Below the pieces are notes generated by a model. The model was not told the DNA's origin and did no database searches. It saw nothing but the letters and a program-made list of their open reading frames with translations. DNA of 64,000 nt from Annona cherimola (lineage: Eukaryota; Streptophyta; Magnoliopsida; Magnoliales; Annonaceae). The position numbers and the translations under genes were made by a program. The stretch is from positions 128,186,564 through 128,250,563 of the forward strand of contig CM059971.1 of NCBI GenBank assembly GCA_030490835.1, given 5' to 3'. Positions 1 through 10,940 of this stretch are shown here, piece after piece; position 1 is the stretch's first letter; each line of letters opens with the position of its first letter.

Positions 1-81
1 TTTATCAGAAAAAAAGAATTAATGTCTCATTCTTCTTTCACCCCTCTAAAGATAGTGATGAAGAATTTTATTGCATTGCAG

Positions 82-648
82 CCATTTATTGAAGAGTTTA
101 ATTATCCAATGCCCAAGAACTGTTCCAGTGGAGATACTGGTGTTGTTGTAAATGGAAGGGAGCTCCATCAGAAAGATTTGGATTTACTTGCTAATAGAGG
201 GCTTCCCATCACAAGAGAAAAATCTTATATTGTTGAGATTTCTGGTAGAGTTTTGGATGCATCCTCTGGGGAAGAACTTGATTGTCTCGGCAAACTGGCT
301 CCTACGTAAGTCTCTTCCTTTTTGATCTGCATACTTGTTGTCTTGATTTTTTCTCTGTGCTTGCTTGTTAAATATGCAGTAGTATCATTCTGCTGTATGC
401 TATGATCCCTTGAGTTGCATTGACAACAAGAGCTGTAGGTCAGCCATGCTTTCCGAGGAAAGAAACACATTAACTCTTTGAAAGTGGGACTATTGTAATT
501 ATAGTTTGAATTTTTCGTAAGCTGTGGTTCTAAGCAAACAGCATGTAGATGTCTCTTTTATGTCATCTTGAAGTATGATTTTCATTGGTGCAGAGTCGAG
601 AATAGGAAGCATGGGTTCGGGATGCAGGTTTTAACAACAGTTGGTTGA
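82..648 (+). CDS. 3' end of a conserved plant protein gene (function unknown), last two exons
   Basis: Two exons are visible: 82-305 and 594-648, with the stop TGA at 646-648. The first follows a good acceptor (ttgcattgcag, ending at 81). The intron 306-593 starts GTAAGT and ends GTGCAG, phase 2. The joined product ends in a motif-rich tail: SGDTGVVVNGRELHQKDLDL, then RGLP, SYIVEISGRVLD, GEELDCLGKLAPT and KHGFGM. I recognise this as a tail conserved in plant proteins but cannot name the family with certainty. The GDTGVVVNGREL part is reminiscent of the NGNTQVFINGREI type of segment in plant extra-large G proteins, but no GTPase domain is in view. The gene continues left of the window. The ATG at 22 lies in the preceding intron and is probably not a start. 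Confidence 0.72.
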
Positions 649-1143
649 ATACCTCTTTGAGTAACGATACTGATAGTCCGATACATCCTGAATGATGCTG
701 ATGGTGTTGGCACTTTTCAACAGTTTCAAGTGTTCTTTGAAAGCTGTTAGGCAGTCAGGCAGCTGCGAAGCTTGACACTGGAATTTCGTGGAGCCCAAAG
801 GTGACAGTATCATCCTCTCTCCGCTGAGTGACATAACATAGAGCTGTTTCTTTTCATATGCTTGTCCTTGATTTGTGATAGAGGTAAGAGTCAATGCTTT
901 GCTTTCAGCGGTTACAAAGTATGTTGTATCGGTAACTGTAAAAATTTTGCTTGATCGGTCATCCTGATTTTGTGTTGCCCCAAAATGGTGGGGGAGGCGG
1001 TCGAGCTGTTTTTAATTTTTTATGTTGTAGTAGGACAATAGGTCTCCTCAAAATGAACGATGAGGATTGCGCGAGCGACTTTTGATGGGCTGAAATTTCC
1101 CGTTATCTTTTACGGCGCATGGGGGCCCTATGCGCCCCGCCCA
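649..1143. other. 3' UTR and downstream flank of the first gene
   Basis: No coding signal was seen. The first few hundred bases are probably 3' UTR. A GC-rich hairpin lies at 1114-1136: GGCGCAT and ATGCGCC pair around GGGGGCCCT. It stands immediately before the first TA repeat of the element chain. Confidence 0.5.
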
Positions 1144-1144
1144 A

Positions 1145-1199
1145 ATATATATATATATATATCAGAAATATTCAGGTGCAGCATATATATATATATATC
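1145..1199. repeat. Two (TA)n arrays separated by a solo A-family end
   Basis: TA repeats at 1145-1162 and 1183-1199 enclose a 22-bp stretch beginning tcagaaatattcaggtgcag. This is identical to the left end of the full element that follows at 1200. It is a single element end with no body. Confidence 0.8.
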
Positions 1200-1566
1200 A
1201 GAAATATTCAGGTGCAGCATTTCGATGCAGCATCGCTGAAATGGGCCTCACACGATTATCGAATCATAATCTACTCTCCCCATTGTATTTAGAATAATAT
1301 ATTCTATTATCATACCAATTTTCATCCCAATCGGATATGTGTATGGATCCCATATGAAAATGGTACAAATTCAACGTAATAAAATAGTTTGATGTAAATA
1401 ATAACTTTAAAGTGATTTTTTTCAAGATGTAAATCATTTGCTATAAAATTTATATATGGATAAATGATTGTATAAAGTTTCATTGCATTCTAATATGTGT
1501 GGGGCTCATTTTTGGGCAAATGTACTGCTGTTTCGGTGCAGTACAGCTGCACCGGAACAGCTCCCT
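1200..1566 (+). mobile_element. A-family TA-flanked hairpin element, copy A1
   Basis: About 367 bp between TA arrays. This copy defines the orientation called plus for A: left end tcagaaatattcaggtgcag, then a GGGCC..CACA..GAT..AT block, a core with cattgtatttagaata, accaattttcatcccaatc, aacgtaataaaatagtttg and ggataaatgattgtataaag, then a right-end hairpin. In A1 the right hairpin is TTCGGTGCAG / CTGCACCGGAA around TACAG (about 1540-1560). No transposase is present, so it is non-autonomous. Confidence 0.82.
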
Positions 1567-1580
1567 TATATATATATATA

Positions 1581-1605
1581 CAACTGCACCGGAACAACTC
1601 TCTCG
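1581..1605 (-). mobile_element. Solo right end of an A element
   Basis: A short CTGCACCGGAACAA segment lies between TA arrays at 1567-1580 and 1606-1612. It matches one side of the A right-end hairpin and has no core attached. Confidence 0.6.
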
Positions 1606-1612
1606 TATATAT

Positions 1613-1779
1613 ACAGCACAACTGCACCAAAACAATGGTATATTTGCCCAAAAATGGGTCGCACATATATTAGAATGCAATGAAATTTTATATAATCATT
1701 TATCCATATATAAATTTTATAGTAAATGATTTACATGTTGAAAAAATCATTTTAAAGTTGTTATTTACATCAAACTATT
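1613..1779 (-). mobile_element. A element, half copy A2
   Basis: Reverse-orientation A core from the right end as far as catcaaactatta, where it passes directly into a TA array (1780-1800). The left half is missing. The break in the middle of the core coincides with TA repeat, consistent with recombination between TA arrays or with insertion of the next element. Confidence 0.72.
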
Positions 1780-1800
1780 ATATATATATATAAATATATA

Positions 1801-2152
1801 TGAGGGACTTGTTCCGGTGCAACACAACTACACCGGAACAACGGTACATTTGCCCAAAAATGGACTCCACACATATTAGAATGCAATGAAACTTTATACA
1901 ATCATTTATCTATATATAAATTTTATAGCAAATGATTTACATGTTGAAAAAATTACTTTAAAGTTGTTATTTATATCAAACTATTTCATTACGCTGAATT
2001 TGTACCATTTTCAGATAGGATCCATACACATATCCGATTGGAATGAAAATTGATATGAGAATAACATTATTTTAAATACAATAGGTGGAGTAAATTATAA
2101 TTTGATCATCATGTGGGGCCCATTTCAGCGATGCTGCACCTGAATATTCCTC
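1801..2152 (-). mobile_element. A element, full copy A3
   Basis: Full A copy in reverse orientation. Its outer hairpin is GTTCCGGTG / CACCGGAAC around caacacaacta (about 1810-1839). The other end finishes gctgcacctgaatattcc and runs into a TA array at 2153-2165. Confidence 0.8.
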
Positions 2153-2165
2153 ATATATATATATA

Positions 2166-2596
2166 TCAGAAATATTCAGGTGTGACATCGCTGAAATGGA
2201 TCTCACATGATCATCAAATCATAATCTACTCCACCCATTGTATTTAGAATAATATATTCTATTGCATCAATGAAACGGGCCCCACATGATCATCGAATCA
2301 TAATATATTCCACCAATTGTATTTAGAATAATATATTCTATTACCATACCAATTTTCATCCCAATCAGATGTACATATGAGCTCCATCTGAAAATGGTAC
2401 ATATTCAATGTAATAAAATAGTTTGATGTAAATAACAACTTTAAAGTATTTTTTTTTAACATGTAAACTATTTGCTATAAAATTTATATATGGATAAATG
2501 ATTGTATAAAGTTTCATTGCTTTCTAATGTGTGGGGTCCATTTTTGATCAAATGTACTGCTGTTCCATTGCAGTTGTGCTGCACTGGAGTAGCTCC
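2166..2596 (+). mobile_element. A element A4 with an internal duplication
   Basis: Forward A copy of about 431 bp, longer than its neighbours because the left arm (cctcacatgatcatc to attctatt) is present twice, about 2190-2265 and 2275-2345. It ends in a hairpin with CTGCACTG and is followed by an AC repeat at 2595-2618 instead of TA. Confidence 0.75.
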
Positions 2597-2620
2597 ACAC
2601 ACACACACACACACACATAT

Positions 2621-2993
2621 TCCGGTGCAGCATCGCTAAAATGGGCCCCACATGATCGTCAAATCGTAATATACTCTACCCATTGTATTTAGAATAATAT
2701 ATTCTATTACCATACAGATTTTCATCCAAATCAGATATGTATATGGGTTCCATCTGAAAATGGTACAAATTCAACGTAATAAAATAGTTTGATGTAAATA
2801 ACAACTTTAAAGTAGTTTTTTCAACATGTAAACCATTTGCAATAAAATTTATATATGGATAAATGATTGTATAAAGTTTTATTGCATTATAATATGTGTT
2901 GGGCCCACTTTTGATCAAATGTACCGCTGTTTCGGTACAACACATCAAATGTACCACTGTTCCGATGCAGTTGTGCTGCACCGGAACAACTCC
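2621..2993 (+). mobile_element. A element, copy A5
   Basis: Forward A copy starting tccggtgcagcatcgct and ending ccggaacaactcc before tatatatgta. Near its right end the segment reading atcaaatgtaccrctgtt occurs twice (about 2914 and 2944), a small local duplication. Confidence 0.76.
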
Positions 2994-3003
2994 TATATAT
3001 GTA

Positions 3004-3326
3004 TCAGAAATATTCAGGTGCAGCGACGCTGCACATGATCATCAAATCATAATCTACTCCACCCATTGTATTTAGAATAATATATTCCATTATTATACCA
3101 ATTTTCATCCCAATCAGATATGTATATGGGTCCCATCTGAAAATGGTACAAATTGAACGTAATAAAATAGTTTGATGTAAATAACAACTTTAAAATGATT
3201 TTTTCAACATATAAACCATTTGCTATAAAATTTATATATGGATAAATGATTATATAAAGTTTCATTGCATTCTAATATGTGCGGGGTCCACTTTTGATCA
3301 AATGTACCGCTGTTCCAGTGCAGCCC
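3004..3326 (+). mobile_element. A element, copy A6
   Basis: Forward A copy. The left hairpin is the near-perfect palindrome GTGCAGCGACGCTGCAC (about 3018-3034). The right hairpin is cut short after gttccagtgcag, where a TA repeat begins (3327-3335). Confidence 0.76.
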
Positions 3327-3335
3327 TATATATAT

Positions 3336-3708
3336 GAAATCCGATCCTGTGCAGTCGGACTGCACCGTAATTAAGGTGCAGTCCGTTGTAAAAGGACCCC
3401 ACACATATTAGATTGTAATGAAACTTTATACACTCATTTATCCATATATAAATCATACTTTAGACGGTTTAGATATTGAAAAAACCACTTTAAACTTGAT
3501 ATTTACATTAAACTATTTTATTACGTTGATTTTGCACTATTTTAAGATAGGGACTACACACATGTTGGATTTGGATGAAAATTGGTATGCTAATAAAGTG
3601 AACAATTCTAAATACAATGGGTGGAGTGGATTTTCTATTTATGATCAAGTGGGGCCCACAGTGCATGGACTGCACCGTGTAGTCACATGCACTGGAATAT
3701 TTCCCCAT
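3336..3708 (-). mobile_element. B-family TA-flanked hairpin element, copy B1
   Basis: B elements share the A core but have different ends. One end is built on GTGCAGTCGGACTGCACCG.. with a TGCACCGTAATTAAGGTGCA-type palindrome (about 3348-3385). The other contains GACTGCACCGTGCAGTC-like pairing next to gcatgcactgga. B1 is reversed relative to A6. It carries a reading frame of 124 codons that I do not regard as a gene. Confidence 0.8.
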
Positions 3709-3720
3709 GTATATATATAT

Positions 3721-4097
3721 AGGATTCTGTTCCGGTGCAGCGTCACTGCACTGGAACAGCGGTGCAGTAGGCCCAAAATGGGCCCCACATGATCATGAAA
3801 TCATGATCTACTCTACCCATTGTATTTAGAATAATGTATTCTATAATCATACCAATTTTCATCCCAATCAGATACTTTAAAGTTGTTATTTACATCAAAC
3901 TATTTTATTACGTTGGATTTGTACCATTTTCAGATGGGGCACATATACATATCTGATTTGGATGAAAATTGGTGTGATAATAGAATACATTATTCTAAAT
4001 ACAATGGGTGGAGTAGATCATCATGATCATGTGGGGCCCATTTTGGGCCCACTGTACCGCTGTTCCGGTGCAGCATCACTGCACCGGAACAGCTCCC
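3721..4097. mobile_element. C-type foldback element, copy C1
   Basis: Flanked by TA arrays. About 150 bp of left A arm (ggccccacatgatcatgaaa through cccaatcagata) is followed by a short central core (ctttaaagttgttatttaca) and then by the same arm inverted. The right-end hairpin is CTGTTCCGGTGCAG / CTGCACCGGAACAG around catca (about 4062-4094), a perfect 14-bp stem. It looks like an A element rearranged into a long inverted repeat. Confidence 0.8.
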
Positions 4098-4120
4098 ATA
4101 TATATATATATATATATATG

Positions 4121-4192
4121 AGTATGATCCAGTGCATGCGGCACATTGCAGTTCATGCTTTGTGGGCCTCACATGATCATGAATGAGAAATT
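4121..4192 (+). mobile_element. B-element end fragment
   Basis: About 70 bp matching the left end of B (gatccagtgcatgcg to tcacatgatcatgaatgag). It is followed by an AC/TA repeat (4193-4210) rather than by the B core. Confidence 0.65.
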
Positions 4193-4210
4193 TACACACA
4201 CACACATATA

Positions 4211-4556
4211 GGAATATGATCCAACGCATGTGACTGCACCATGCAGTCCATGCTCTGTGGGCCCCACATGATCATGAATGGAAAATCCACTAATCTATTG
4301 TATTTAGAATTACTCACTTAATTAACATACTAATTTTCATCTAAATCCAACATGTGTGTGACCCTCATCTTAAAATGGTACAAAATCAACGTAATAAAAT
4401 AGTTTAATATAAATATCAAGTTTAAAGTGGTATTTTCAACATCTAAACCGTCTAAAGTATGATTTTTATATGGATAAATGATTGTATAAAGTTTCATTGC
4501 AATTGAAAATGTGTAGGGCCCATTTTACAGCAGTCTGTCTGCACGGAATGAGTCCC
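4211..4556 (+). mobile_element. B element, copy B2
   Basis: Forward B copy: left hairpin gactgcaccatgcagtc (about 4230-4246), then the core. The right end is decayed (cagcagtctgtctgcacg) and finishes before tatatat. It is the last member of the first chain. Confidence 0.78.
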
Positions 4557-5099
4557 ATATATATTTTCAGTTTTTCATTTTATAGACAAGTAAAGTTAGG
4601 TGTATTAAATCTATAAATCAAGTTTTACTATTTTTGGATTTTTAAAATATTTTTTTGAAATTTTAAACGTAGTGGTATTTTCGCAATTTTTTTAGATTTC
4701 AGACCGGCCATAAATGTTCACTTGGCTTACTTAAAAAGCAAAATCCTATTAACACCCAAGGGACGGTCTGTATCTTCTGTTGCCCCTTTTCACTCACATC
4801 CATGAACTGGGAGATTAATCATTTTCTGTTTATATTGAAATTGCTTATACTGCTTAGATTCTGAAGTTTTCGATTTCATATTTGGAAATTAATTGATATA
4901 TTTTTGAAATATGTATTTTGAATATTATATTTTAAAATACCAAAAAATTTAATTTATTATATGCCCGGGTCGTAAAGTACTATATATGTATTTTTGATTA
5001 GTAATCTGTTCTTTACAAAATCACCCAACAGCGGCAACCTATCGACAAAAACCACGAACTATCCCCCTACAAAAAATAGACAGGGATACTAGTGGTGGG
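4557..5099. repeat. F-family fragment and AT-rich spacer
   Basis: 4565-4700 resembles one arm of the F foldback family (aggtgtattaaat, aagttttactatttttgga). The rest, to about 5100, is AT-rich with no gene seen. 4980-5100 probably includes the 3' end of the LINE remnant that follows on the reverse strand. Confidence 0.45.
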
Positions 5100-6760
5100 A
5101 GGCAGACAAATAAAAAAAACAACAATCCATATCCCTATGCAGGATATTAAGAATACCATTTAGAAGTTCATTTCTCCCCCATAATTCCATGTTTCTGTAA
5201 TTCATTGCCGTATGAGCCAACTCACGAGCCAATTGATTCCGTTGTCTCAACACGTCTCTACTTTGTCTGCTTGAAACTCCTACTCATGACTTGGATTTCT
5301 TAAATGACATGTTTCAAACTTATGTGTGAATTTTCTCAATCCCCTGCATGCTATTTATCATAATAAGAGAATCACTTTCAGCTTCAACAAAATATATTCC
5401 TAACTCCATCACGAATTTGATTCCTAGAAACAGGGCCTTAGCTTCCAAGCTGAGAGGATCCGATTTACCCTGTACAGACCAACATTTAGCACCTACAAAG
5501 CATTCTCGCTAGTCCCTTAATACAACTCCAAAAACTAACCGATTGTCCTCTGGTTTATTTCCAGCATCAACATTCAATTGCAGGTAGCCATTCCTCCGTC
5601 TCCTCCATCGAACTTCACTTTCTCATAAATTCAGCCTCCCATTTCTAATCATATTTGATGACAACACTTGTGAAGGTAAGAAGTGCATCATGAAACTGTA
5701 TCTCTGAAATTTGTAGATTCGTCCCCTGAAATTAAGAGATTCTTTACAAACCAAACTCTCCAACATAAGCAGGTTATAAGCATTAGGGGGTACATATTCC
5801 TTTGCTTTGCAATAGCGAAGAGGATGTTGACCATATTACCACTCGACAATTTCCATGTGAAAGAAAGTATTGATACCTGTTTGAGCCCTCGGATAATTTT
5901 GCACCTCCAAAAACTGTAGAAGACGTCTTCAATCTCTTCCTCTTACTTGCATAATGGGCATACTATATCCACTAGCACACCCCTTCTTGCCAGATTCACT
6001 TTGTAGGAAGTGCATTCATAACCAGCTTCCAACCAAAGATTAACATTTTCCTTGGCAATTTCGTTTCCACATCTTCTTTAGTAACTTGGTCGTTTCCATA
6101 TCAGTTATAGGATGTTTAATCCCCTTCTCTTCCAGCATCTTCTTGTGGGTAACTTGTATGCAAACTTCACTCTGAAGTATCTATTTGCCTCCAATCCCCA
6201 AAATAGACAGTCTTCCTACATTTGCTGTGGGATTGGTAAATCCTTCATTGTCATCTATCCCGCCTCCCTAGTTGACATCCTAACCAAGTCTTCCTTCCAA
6301 CATCTCTGATTTGAATCCATAAAGATCTCTACTCTTGAGTCATTCTCAACCCCAAACTGAAGAGGACCAATCATCTTTAATCTCTCATTTGCCCACCAAG
6401 CTTCAAAAATTCTAGCCTTTCTCCCATCCCCTATCCTCCACCTACTGCCCAATTGAATCGGTTTTTTTACTTTTACAATACTCCGCCACACATATGAGCA
6501 TCCATCTAAAGCTTTCCATTCCTTGAAACTACCATTTGGAAACTATTTTGCTTTAAATACTCTATGGCATAGAGAATCTGTACAACGAGCTATTCTTCAG
6601 GCCTGCTTAGTCACAAGTGCAAGATCGAATGCAGAGTTTTTCCTAAATTCCAAAAATCCTTAATTTTTAGGAAGATATACCTTGTCCCATGCCTTCAAAC
6701 TAATTTTCCTCTTCCCATTCTTATCCCCCCATTAAAATTTACTCATCATTGAGTCAAGAT
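5100..6760 (-). mobile_element. LINE (non-LTR retrotransposon) remnant: C-terminal RT, zf-RVT and RNase H regions
   Basis: Read on the reverse strand, 6491-6255 encodes WRSIVKVKKPIQLGSRWRIG followed by DGRKARIFE, the segment typical of plant LINEs between reverse transcriptase and the zinc-knuckle region. About 5950-5880 contains a CPLCK-like remnant of the zf-RVT domain. About 5540-5330 gives SLEAKALFLGIKFVMELGI then AESDSLIMINSMQ, an RNase H-like domain. Frames are broken by stops throughout, so it cannot be active. The 5' part (endonuclease and most of RT) is absent. Confidence 0.72.
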
Positions 6761-8480
6761 ATATGATTTTTGGAATCATCGGCAAATAGACATGGAAGAA
6801 TGTATGAATGGTTTAATCATTACAAAATAAACAACTCAAGTCGTTGCATTGAAATTGCCACGTACTTAGGTGTATTTCTTTATATAAAGCGGACCAGACC
6901 GGACCAGACTGGTCAAAAACACATATATATTTTTATTTTTTTTGATTTTCGGAAAAGTAAATATATGCATATATTAAAAAATGATAAAATATATTTTTGG
7001 ATCAGTCTAAAATGACTTAGACCAGTTTGAAATGGCCATGGGCAAATGGAGTTAGCGCAATTTAGTTTTTGAGTAGGTTGCGTTTAGAAATAATCATATT
7101 ACATAAGCTTAATATAGCTTATTCACTTTAAAGTAAAATAGACACAAAATAACGTAATTTAATTCGTTATATTAAAATGAATATTGTTGTAATGATAAAA
7201 GAAGTGATTAAATTCGGGGCGAATACTAATGTCTATGCATGTTGCAATCTGTAGGGTGTTTTGAAATTCGGTGCGAATACTAATGTCAATTGCATCGATG
7301 CATGTGGTTGGTTGTTTGCAAATTGCAACTATTCCCTGTGAATTGGGCTTGTGAAAATTTAGGAGATGAAAAATGAATGCAAAAAGGAGGAGAAGTATCC
7401 TTGTCTTTGTTGTCTTAGCGGTCGCCGTTGTAGAATTTGGTTAGGTTAGGTGTTGTGGGTTGTTTTCTTGTGTTGGTTGGTTGGCTGGCAAATGGCAAAT
7501 GGCAATGGCATGTATGAGGGAGGGGAGCAGCTACAGGGAGAGTGAAATGAATCTCTTTTTCGTTGGTTTGGGGCCCTGAGGAGACGCATTGGGGATTCGC
7601 ATCCTTTCTCATTTTGATTCTGTTTTTGTTAGCCACACAGATGATGATTGATTGCATTGGAATTTTTGTGGAGAGAGAGAAGCCACAACATTTTCCTTTT
7701 TTGTTTTGGGATGAATGGCAACCAAGTGGACCACTTTTGTACGTCTAAGAAAACATAGAGATACCCATCAAGCGAATTGCTGCGCAGGCGTTCGTTCCAA
7801 ATTCAAGGATGCAAGATAACTTTTTCAATGCTAATACACATGGTTACATTTTCATTCAACCACTGCCACTGACACTGGCACCGTCCGCTTACTTTTCTAA
7901 CAAGTAAGAAGCGGTAAATGGTCGAGAGGGTAATTCCCAGCCACTTTGCACTCGAAACCGGACACTGCAAAACATTGTCCATACAATTTCCATTTTAATT
8001 GCCACTAATTACCTCCTTAAGGATGTCGCGAGGCCCATTCAATCAGTAGGCTGAACTGGATATTAGTTTATTTAGGCGTGTTTTGGCTTTTTTACATTAG
8101 AATAGAACATAGGTAGTTTTGTGTAAATAAGATGGAGATGATCAAGGTTTTGGCTTTATAATTTAATTTGGCAATGAAAACCTTGCATTACCATGGAAAG
8201 ATTTTAAATAATAATATTATGCCCACAGTGGCTGTGTCTGACTGTCGCTGTCTCCCGCGCCAGAATGTCGATTGACGAACCTTACGGTACTATTCTACTG
8301 ACAGCTAAGCTAGGTAGCATTTCTCCAGTGCAACGCTTCGCCGGATCTCTTGTTCAGCTCTTGGAAGGGGTGGGGATGGATGAGGATTGTGATGTAATCT
8401 TTTATTTTTTTAAAGTAACAATTTAATTTTTTCATTTTTAATATATTTTTTAAATTCTAATTCTTTTTTTGTTTTCAACA
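6761..8480. other. Intergenic, no gene recognised
   Basis: No supported coding region. At 6892-6915 a gaccagaccggaccagactgg block, with gatcagtc..gaccagtttgaa near 6998-7030, looks like a short inverted-repeat element. The phrase gcgaatactaatgtc occurs twice, about 7219 and 7273, marking a short duplication. The remainder is unremarkable. Confidence 0.4.
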
Positions 8481-8523
8481 CTGAAAAAATATATATATAT
8501 ATATACACACATATATATACACA

Positions 8524-8810
8524 CAGAAATATTTAGGTGCTGAATTTCCGGTGCAGCATTGCTGAAATAGGTCACATATGATCATCAAATCATAATCTAC
8601 TCTACCAATTATATTTAGAATAATATATTCTATTACCATACACATTTTCATCATAATCAGATATGTATATGAGTTTCATATGAAAATAATACAAATTCAA
8701 TGTAATAAAATAGTTTGATGTAAATAACAACTTTAAAGTGGTTTTTTCGCTCACTTTTGATCAAATGTACCGCTGTTCTAGTGCAGTTGTGTTGCACCGG
8801 AATAGCTCCC
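8524..8810 (+). mobile_element. A element A8, internally deleted
   Basis: About 287 bp after a mixed TA/CA array (8488-8523). The core stops at ctttaaagtggttttttc and resumes at gctcacttttgatcaaatg, a deletion of roughly 90 bp relative to A5. The right hairpin survives (CTAGTGCAG / TTGCACCGG). Confidence 0.76.
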
Positions 8811-9635
8811 ATATATGTCAGAAGTGGTTCTTTGATCTAACTTTGTTATCATATTGAACCGGATTCGTTTTATGCAAAATGACTAGCTAAGTTAGAAGCC
8901 CATTTCTTTACATGCAAGGGATTCATCTGGCTGAAAGCCGGGTTTTCGTAACATAGAACCTCTAGGTGGGCCCATTATGATGATGAAATGCAAACGCTTT
9001 CCTTCATATTATTTAGCATTATTTATTTTATCATTGTATTAAAAGTTATTTGAATCAATCTTAAATGGAAATACTTGTTTAAAGATATACATAATTATAT
9101 ATATATATATATTTAAAAATACTTGAATCCATTCAGATATGCATTAAAATGATATCATAATGTATACATAAAGGATCGTTCATCCTTGTGTAACCTGAGA
9201 GAGAGAGAGAGAGAGAGAGAGGTAAAATATAATAGTCTCTTGAAAAAGTGAATAAAGGAAAGGACGAGGAGATTGGATGGGAAAGAAGCCGATCGAATAA
9301 AGGAAAGGGATGGGAAAGTTTATAAAGACATGTTGGACAATTCCATGTGGGGAAAGCTTTTCTTCATGTAACATAAACTCCCACCTCATGTGCTAGTGCC
9401 TGTATCAACCTTATGGGATTCAGAGCACTCATAGATAAATTAATATATTGACGTCAAGTAAAGGCTCATCAATTCCATGTAGCTTCCTTCACTTTTGATA
9501 GACTGCTGATTGGTGTAAAATCCAATTAATTTATTATATTTTATATTATTTATTTAGCTAGAAAAAAAGTTTCATCTAATTAAGTAAGTGTATGGCTATA
9601 TTTGCTAAAAAATAACTATATTCATAGGTAAGTTA
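8811..9635. other. Intergenic with a GA microsatellite
   Basis: A (GA)n array occupies about 9197-9222. No coding region is supported, and a reverse reading frame over the array is an artefact of the repeat. Confidence 0.5.
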
Positions 9636-9800
9636 AAAAATGTTTAGTTCTATTTGCACATACTGTAGAATGTAATAATACTTTATCAAACTATTTGTTC
9701 ATGCAATAATGATATTTGAGATGATTTGTTGTTGAAAATACTACTATAAAATTGATATTTAACATAGTATTTTCTTAAGTTTTTTTATTAGGGCATTTGT
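9636..9800 (-). mobile_element. D-family fragment
   Basis: Contains the D-type phrases atgtttagttctatttgcac, gaatgtaataatacttta and gttgaaaatactactataaa, matching part of the element at 30780-31312. No ends are visible. Confidence 0.5.
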
Positions 9801-10604
9801 ACATCACATCTCAACTGGTATTAGAGTTGAAAAAAGCTCTGACATAATTCTTACAAATTTTTAAAGAAAGACCGGTGCTCCCAAATATGACTACACACAC
9901 CCAAATATTAGTACTAGAGAATCGGAAAATGAGACGCACACACATTAATACCAAACAAATAAAAAGTTTCCATGATAATATAAATAATAGGGAATGTAAT
10001 ATATAGAATTTTTTTTCTGCAAATTAGATAAATATTTAAAATGAAAAAAGTTACATAGAAAAAACATTTCATAAAGACATAAAACATATTATCCAGTGGA
10101 TTAATGCGGAGAATATACATTACATATAACATAATTCTTGAAAAAAGTAACACGATGAATTAAAAAGGGTACTAATGAAAAATTAAGAAGAATGATTCAT
10201 AATAAGGAGGAAAGAAAATAAGGTTAAGATTTACTTTCTGAAATAATTAGTTGGAGAAGACAATAGCTAGTGGATGTAAAAAAGTAAGGACTGGAGGGGG
10301 CTAATTGCAAAGGATTGAAAGTTGTGAGACACCCTCTCACGAGCAATTGAAAATTTTGAGATGGCCAAAATAGATGGGGGTTGAAAGAAGGCTCCGTCCA
10401 ATTCGGAATTTCCAATCCATGCATCCATGAAAAAAGAGGGAAGAGGAGAGGTGGATGACCTTTTCCTACCAGGGTGCCAGAAAATAAAAGACGCTTGAAT
10501 TTAATGGGGAAATGATGAATATCGGAGGCAGATGAGCAGAGAGATGAGATGGGCAATGTGCATGTGGTGTCAGGTGTGGTCCCAACGGACGCCCTCTTCA
10601 CTGT
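9801..10604. other. Intergenic, no gene recognised
   Basis: AT-rich. A 136-codon reverse frame at 10224-10634 has no recognisable motif and runs into the neighbouring repeat, so it is not called as a gene. Confidence 0.4.
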
Positions 10605-10940
10605 CTGAAAGTGGTTTTTGGGCCTCACACACATTAGAATATAATAAAAATTTATACAATTATTTATATATATATAAATTTTATAGCAAATAGCTTACAT
10701 ATTTAAAAAAATTATTTTAAAATTATTATTTACATACAACTATTTTATTACATTGAATTTATACCATTTTCAGACAGGATTCATATACATATCCGATTTA
10801 GATGATAATTGATATAGTTGTAGAATACATTATTCTAAATATAATGGGTGGAGTAGATTATAATTTTATGATCATATTAGGCTCATTTTGGTGCAGTTGC
10901 ACCGTTGTTTCGGTATAATTGAGCTGCGCTTGAATATTAA
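10605..10940 (-). mobile_element. A element A9, old copy
   Basis: Reverse A core (cacacacattagaatataat to atgggtggagtagatta), ending gagctgcgcttgaatatta. Many point changes, and no TA array now flanks it, unlike most other copies. An internal tatatatat occurs at about 10667. Confidence 0.68.

Noticed and set aside
3418..3792. Open frames of about 70-130 codons on one strand of many A and B elements, beginning MKLYTLIYPYIN and containing DENWY and SKYNGW
   Set aside because: They recur and stay in frame between A and B copies, which is notable. However, most differences between copies change the amino acid, several copies contain stops, and D elements break the frame. This fits a conserved DNA core rather than a protein. 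A genome-wide dN/dS test over copies would settle it.
1145..4556. CRISPR-like interpretation of regularly spaced repeats
   Set aside because: Units are 320-430 bp mobile elements in mixed orientations in plant nuclear DNA. There are no short identical repeats with unique spacers and no cas genes.
10224..10634. 136-codon reverse frame
   Set aside because: No motif, overlaps the end of an A element, and no promoter or splice context.
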